This document shows, piece by piece, positions 27,648 through 31,719 of a DNA stretch of 31,719 nucleotides. Positions within the stretch are counted from its first letter, which is position 1. Every line of letters starts with the position of its first letter. This stretch comes from Blattamonas nauphoetae (lineage: Eukaryota > Preaxostyla > Oxymonadida), in assembly GCA_033064195.1 (NCBI GenBank), contig JARBJD010000580.1:1-31719 (forward strand). Reading direction: 5' to 3'. The position numbers were made by a program, and so were the translations under genes. A model generated the notes under the pieces. That model was not told the origin of the DNA and ran no database searches. It saw nothing but the letters and a program-made list of their open reading frames with translations.

Positions 27648-29640
27648 TTAATACAAATTAAAAATTCAAAAATAAATTTTCTTTCGTGATTTTATCATTT
27701 GAGATCTTCCGAGTCTTCGTTCCTCTCATCGATGGGTTCGATCAGTCTTGTTTGATCAGAGAAAGTACTTCAATGGGACTCGATCCTCTCATCTCGTTCA
27801 TGACGACTCTTTACCGTTTAGTTTAGGTGTGTTTCACTTTCTCTTTTCACATTTGTTCTCTCTTCTTTTCCGACATCACTTTCTTGTCTTTGATCCTTCA
27901 CTTTTTCTTCTCCTCTCGTTCAGGTTCAACATTATGTTTTATGAACGGTGGTTTCGTTCCGACTTATTCTTAACAAGTTTGCTCTATTTTGTTCTTAATT
28001 CTTTCATAAAACATCCTTATGTACCAACGCTGATCGAACCGAAAGTGGACCTGAAGATCAGGTACACAGATACGTTTTATCGTTTGAAAGTATGTCTCTC
28101 GTGATTTACCAAACAGGTTTGCTCTTCTTTTTATTCATCTCTTTATAAAACACAACGGTGTACCCAATCTTCATGATCATCAAACTCAGGTACACTATTG
28201 CGTCTTATGACCCGAAAGTGCTGTTCACTGAATATTTGAAACAGGTTTGCTCTCTTTTGTATTATCTCTTTATAAGACACAGTCATGTACCAGAATTTTC
28301 ACTTCACTTTTGTCATTCACTTTTTGGTACAACACTTCACTTTATCCTCTCATTTCACTTCGTTGTCAATTTTTTTCATTTGTCTCTCCACTTTTTTCCA
28401 AAATTAAAATTTAAAATGACGTGAACAAAATTTTGATCCTCATCTTTCTTCGAGAAACTTCGTGATTCATCGATAAAATTGTATGCGTTGGTACACCACT
28501 TTGTTTTACTTTGATTTGATTCTCATTTCACTTTTACACTTCACTACTCTTCGATTTGTTCTCTTCATTTTTTCTAAAACACATTCGTGTACCAACAAAA
28601 CGCGATCTGAAGTGATCATCCAGATCAGGTACACCACTTCACCTTATCGTTTCATTTCACAACTATTTGATTTCAATTCTCTTTTTATCAAAACACTGTA
28701 GAACACAGAACTAAAATGTTTGATCGTCAAGATAAAATGAACTCTCAGATCTGGTACATGATTGTGTTTTATCACTTCAAACCTTGTTTCACTTCACACT
28801 TTTGATCTCTTTATTAACATTTTGCTCTAATCTTTCATAAAACACACTGGTGTACCAACGAGACTCAATCTGAAATGATCGGCGGATCTGGTACGTCACT
28901 TCACTTTATCGTTGCTAACATTGTTTCACTTCACGATTTTACTCTAATTAGAAACATTTTGTTGAAGACGCTCATAAAGTGGTGGTGTACAATAAACACG
29001 AACAACAAAGATCGTTCAGATCTGGTACGAGATTTTGTTTTATCTTTTAGTTTTCACTTCAATCACTCTTTTTCTCTTTGTTTGTGAAATTTTGACGAAC
29101 CCGTTCATAAGGTGAAGTGGTGTACCAACAAAACACAAAGAATCAAGATCGCTCCGATCTGGTACATGATTTTGTTTTATCGTCTCATTCTCACTTCACT
29201 CACTTGTTTTTCCTCTTTTTGTGAAATTTGTCTGAACACGTTCGTAAATCTCAATACTTACCCACAATTTTCACATCTTCCGTCTCAGCCTTTGCTATCA
29301 TACTTGCCCACTTCATTGTTGCTTCATTCACATTCTGTTGTTCCAATTAAGCAAAAAGTTGATAAAAATGAGTTGTTGTGATGTGCTCGTGAGGTGTAGA
29401 CGGTCGAAAGAATGCTCGTGAGATGACGAAAATGAAGAGGAATGACGAAGAGATTGAATGTGAAATGGTGAAAGAAAGATGAGAGAAGAAAGGGGTTGAA
29501 AGTGTTTTGAAGTGACAAACACGGTGAAAACGTGAGATGTTGAAACACGAAAATGTGACATTATGGAACAACTATCCGACAAAAGTGTCTCGAAATTTGA
29601 GCACAGCTTTGTCGGACAGTGAGAATGAAGGATTTGTGGG
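27503..29640 (-). repeat. Right terminal inverted repeat of the Polinton
   Basis: The arm is the inverse of 2650-5368. Its inner 330 bp are about 97-98% identical to the left arm. It also carries the start of the TIR gene, the AT-rich start motif, the palindromic array and the GTGATGTGCTCGTGAGGTGT block near 29377. The outer limit is uncertain. Near 29566-29622 an extra short dyad (TCCGACAAA and TTTGTCGGA) lies close to where similarity to the left arm ends. Confidence 0.85.
27920..29240. repeat. Array of palindromic units in the right TIR, about ten copies
   Basis: Units recur every 100-150 bp. The half-sites are ATAAAACAC...GTGTACC and GGTACAC...TTTTAT, around GATCTG...CAGATC. Good examples start near 28020, 28150, 28590, 28855, 28985 and 29110. 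The spacers share GTTTGCTCTNTTTTG and TTTCACTTCAC. This array is better preserved than its left counterpart. Confidence 0.75.
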
Positions 29641-30500
29641 AGAAATTCGGGGCAAAATTCATATAGTGAAAATGTTGGCGGAAATGATGCGTCAAATGTG
29701 TGATGTGAAAACCGACCCTCCAGAGAGAACTAATGTCACCAGTAAACTCGAAATCTCAAAAGCGTCGCTTGAGTGTGTTTGTGAAGTGGTTGACGTGAAA
29801 ATCGTTATAAATGAAAATTGAGAAAAATTGTGAAAACGATCGAGGTGTGAAATGGTTCGAACCAAAAGTCGCCAGAAGGCGTTCTTAACTGATCTAATGC
29901 TAAAGGCGTCATAAGAGGACGATTCCTGAGCGAAAGATGATGGAAGACAGGGTCCATACCTTATCTCGAAAATTTCGACTCGTAAAATTCCTCAATGGGT
30001 CGGATCAAACTTTTTCCAAAAGTGTTTTTATCGCGAATCTCACCTTTCAAAATCGATTTTGTAATTTTAGAAGATGTTTGAGGTGAATTTGGGACATGAA
30101 GTAGTTGTTAGTAGCGAAATCTGAAAATCGACTTTTGGTCACTTTTTCGACCACAGTTCGGTACGTAGCTCCACGAATTCTCAACCGATTTTCATCGGGA
30201 TTGTTTTGATCGATGACTCACATCGTCCTCGACATTTTAGAATTTTTTCGATTTTTTCGAAGTGGTTCTCAAGTTGGATTCACTTTGTTCGAGTTCAAAA
30301 GTGAAAAACATCAAAAAGTGACAACATTTTGGAATATGACAAAATTTGCTTCAAAATTGACGCTTAAAATGAGCTCAAAATATTGGATATATTTTGGAAT
30401 TAAGGTCAAATATTGGCATCATTGAAATGGCCTAAATTCCTTTTAATACAAGATTTAGAAATGGTCAATCGGAATTGACTTTTCGTTTCTGATTTCAACG
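29640..30500. other. AT-rich stretch beyond the Polinton, nothing recognised
   Basis: A 94-codon plus-strand frame (29537-29821) crosses the presumed boundary and looks like chance. The rest is AT-rich with repeated TTTTCGA and GAAATTT words and no long frame, splice-like structure or repeat I can define. Confidence 0.5.
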
Positions 30501-30501
30501 A

Positions 30502-30887
30502 CTATTTCAATCTGGTTCCCAAATCGTCTACTATACTACTGGTGAGAGGCGAAGAGTTGAGCAGGACAGCCGAGATGCAAGTTTGCGGGATGAACTGTGG
30601 CTTTGATGATGTGGATGGCGTCTGTTGGAGGCTGAGGACTGATTGGACTTTCGATGTGGAAGACGAATGAGGAGGAGAATAAAGTGTCTGTGTTCGTGCC
30701 TCCACCAAAATCTGGACTGTATCCTCTCTTTTCCGCTCCTCTTCACTTCATCTGAGCATCTCTCCACTCTCTCCTGTATCAATCCGAATCGTTCCCATCC
30801 GCTGGTTCGAGTATGGATTCGCGTTGAGTGAAAATTGGCGAAAGAGTCTTTGTGTCGCCCTGCTCTTCCACCATAATCAGGGTGCAT
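30502..30887 (-). pseudogene. Host-like coding fragment, Ser/Thr-rich
   Basis: Composition turns GC-richer again here. On the minus strand, overlapping frames give either a basic stretch (118 codons, 30887-30531) or a Ser/Thr/Gln-rich one (SPPHSSSTSKVQSVLSLQQT, then PSTSSKPQFIPQTC; 30708-30502). The second resembles the disordered spacers in the captured host gene, so I favour it. No start, domain or family is visible. It may be an exon fragment of a host gene in the right flank. Confidence 0.3.
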
Positions 30888-31142
30888 ATTTTGAGGTCAG
30901 CCGAAAACCCTTTTGTTCGTGAAGATGAATTCTTAAAAGAAGTGACTACTTTTCAGGTCTAATGAAATAGTTAATTGTGATCCAATGTGTTTGAGCTCAT
31001 CTGAAGCGACGATGGCTAGAGCTGGTGGATCTGACACCATCATTTATTTTGAATCGAGACAAAACCATGGAAACTGACTTAGGAGTCTAGTCATTTCAAA
31101 AAGCGTATGTTTCGTTGAGTTTCAAAGAATTCATCGCTCATT

Positions 31143-31719
31143 TCTGCACTCTATCTCCCAATCTTAGCAATCATTGAACAAAACAGAACCCTACAAACAT
31201 TCAGCTCCACAACTATCGATAAAGTGTGGATTCCTGTGATGAAGCACAGTGCTAGAGTCAGTTTGTGGAATATTGACATCTCTCTGAATGGAGTGAATGG
31301 GATCATCAATCCATTCATCATCTCGAAGCTGCATCGACTCTACCAAAACGATTGAGTACCCAATGTCAATCCATCTCCTCCCTCTGACAGCAGAACCCAC
31401 GCAATCATCCAGTCTATGTGCTTCAGAAGATGGAAACAAACTCATCGATGAATCAGCCCCTCTCTATCTAACTTCAATGAACCCAGCTTTAAAACTCCAG
31501 ACGCGATCCAATGTTTCTCAAGTATCATTTCAACTTCTTCATTGCGTTTTGCAGCTCGCCCTCCCGTCATCATGCTCAAAACTTCCTCAATGAAAGAATA
31601 CCTCGGATACCCATAAAGGCGGCATGGGAGCTACCTTCTCACATTACTCGATATTGCTCACATTCCAATGTGGAAACTTCACCGCATGAATGACCAGGAT
31701 GAACAAAACCATCATCAAT
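31143..31719 (+). pseudogene. Unrecognised degenerate coding stretch at the window edge
   Basis: On the plus strand one frame reads LYLPILAIIEQNRTLQTFSS, then TTIDKVWIPVMKHSARVSLW and NIDISLNGVNGIINPFIISK to a stop near 31355. Protein-like sequence continues in other frames toward the window end. Composition resembles the Polinton genes more than the host fragments. It could be a remnant of another element or a decayed host gene; no family is recognised. Confidence 0.3.

Larger units (their letters stand above)
2650..29640. mobile_element. Polinton/Maverick, about 27 kb including a 7-kb nested insertion; fossil
   Basis: The element is defined by long inverted arms and by the diagnostic Polinton set between them: family B DNA polymerase with the protein-primed layout, retrovirus-like integrase, FtsK/A32-type packaging ATPase and two capsid-type genes. 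Its outer ends are uncertain by roughly 100 bp, because the terminal similarity fades and I could not find the usual 6-bp target duplication. Without the nested 7 kb it would be about 20 kb, a normal Polinton length. It is broken: about ten interruptions in the polymerase, about three in the integrase, two or three in each capsid-type gene (one of them the nested insertion), and one or two in the TIR gene. About eight other genes look whole. Inner TIR identity of about 97-98% suggests a moderately young copy. I see no adenovirus-type cysteine protease. Confidence 0.93.

Noticed and set aside
2650-29640. 6-bp target-site duplication of the Polinton
   Set aside because: The outer similarity fades gradually and no matching hexamer could be placed with confidence on both sides.
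29537-29821. 94-codon plus-strand frame across the Polinton right edge
   Set aside because: No family, no start motif, and it crosses the probable element boundary.
1-31719. tRNA, rRNA or other structural RNA genes
   Set aside because: I saw no cloverleaf, rRNA core motif or RNA polymerase III box pair that I could support.

Overview
The window looks like nuclear DNA of a unicellular eukaryote. It has intron-like splice signals, GC-richer coding fragments in both flanks and several layers of transposable elements. The species cannot be told from the sequence; a flagellate rich in Polintons (oxymonad or parabasalid type) would fit, but that is inference.

Layout. Positions 1-2.6 kb are host flank. 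A partial plus-strand gene (2-613) is followed by the 3' part of a minus-strand gene (2559 down to 667), which a 1.34-kb DNA transposon (762-2100, with target-site duplication) has split close to its stop codon. From about 2.65 to about 29.64 kb lies one large Polinton/Maverick. Its arms are unequal terminal inverted repeats (about 2.7 and 2.1 kb), mostly made of an irregular array of palindromic units. Between them lie a TIR-encoded protein, a protein-primed-type family B DNA polymerase carrying an HNH-like domain, a retrovirus-like integrase, a small coiled-coil protein, an FtsK/A32-type packaging ATPase on the minus strand, two unrecognised proteins (306 and 190 aa), two tiny paralogous MAPG proteins, two paralogous capsid-type genes, a 136-aa protein, and a minus-strand protein with a peptidase S74 intramolecular chaperone domain. 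Nearly every gene starts just after the same AT-rich motif (T-tract, ATTTTT, N, TA, N, AAATG).

The Polinton is a fossil. Polymerase, integrase, both capsid-type genes and the TIR gene are broken, while roughly eight small and middle-sized genes still look whole. The inner ends of the TIRs remain about 97-98% alike, so the copy is not very old, or the arms have been homogenised.

The most unusual part is 16.70-23.69 kb. There a 7-kb segment with its own imperfect inverted repeats (about 105 bp) sits inside the first capsid-type gene. It is much richer in GC than the Polinton, reads on the minus strand like a host gene (one stretch resembles RME-8/DNAJC13), and shows no transposase I can recognise. 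It looks like a transposon that captured host sequence. It is itself interrupted by a 790-bp MITE (19526-20315). A second, shorter MITE (3266-3598) of the same style sits in the left TIR; both have TAA duplications and paired AAACCCG motifs at their ends.

The right flank (29.64-31.72 kb) holds AT-rich non-coding DNA, a serine/threonine-rich host-like coding fragment, and an unrecognised degenerate coding stretch at the window edge.
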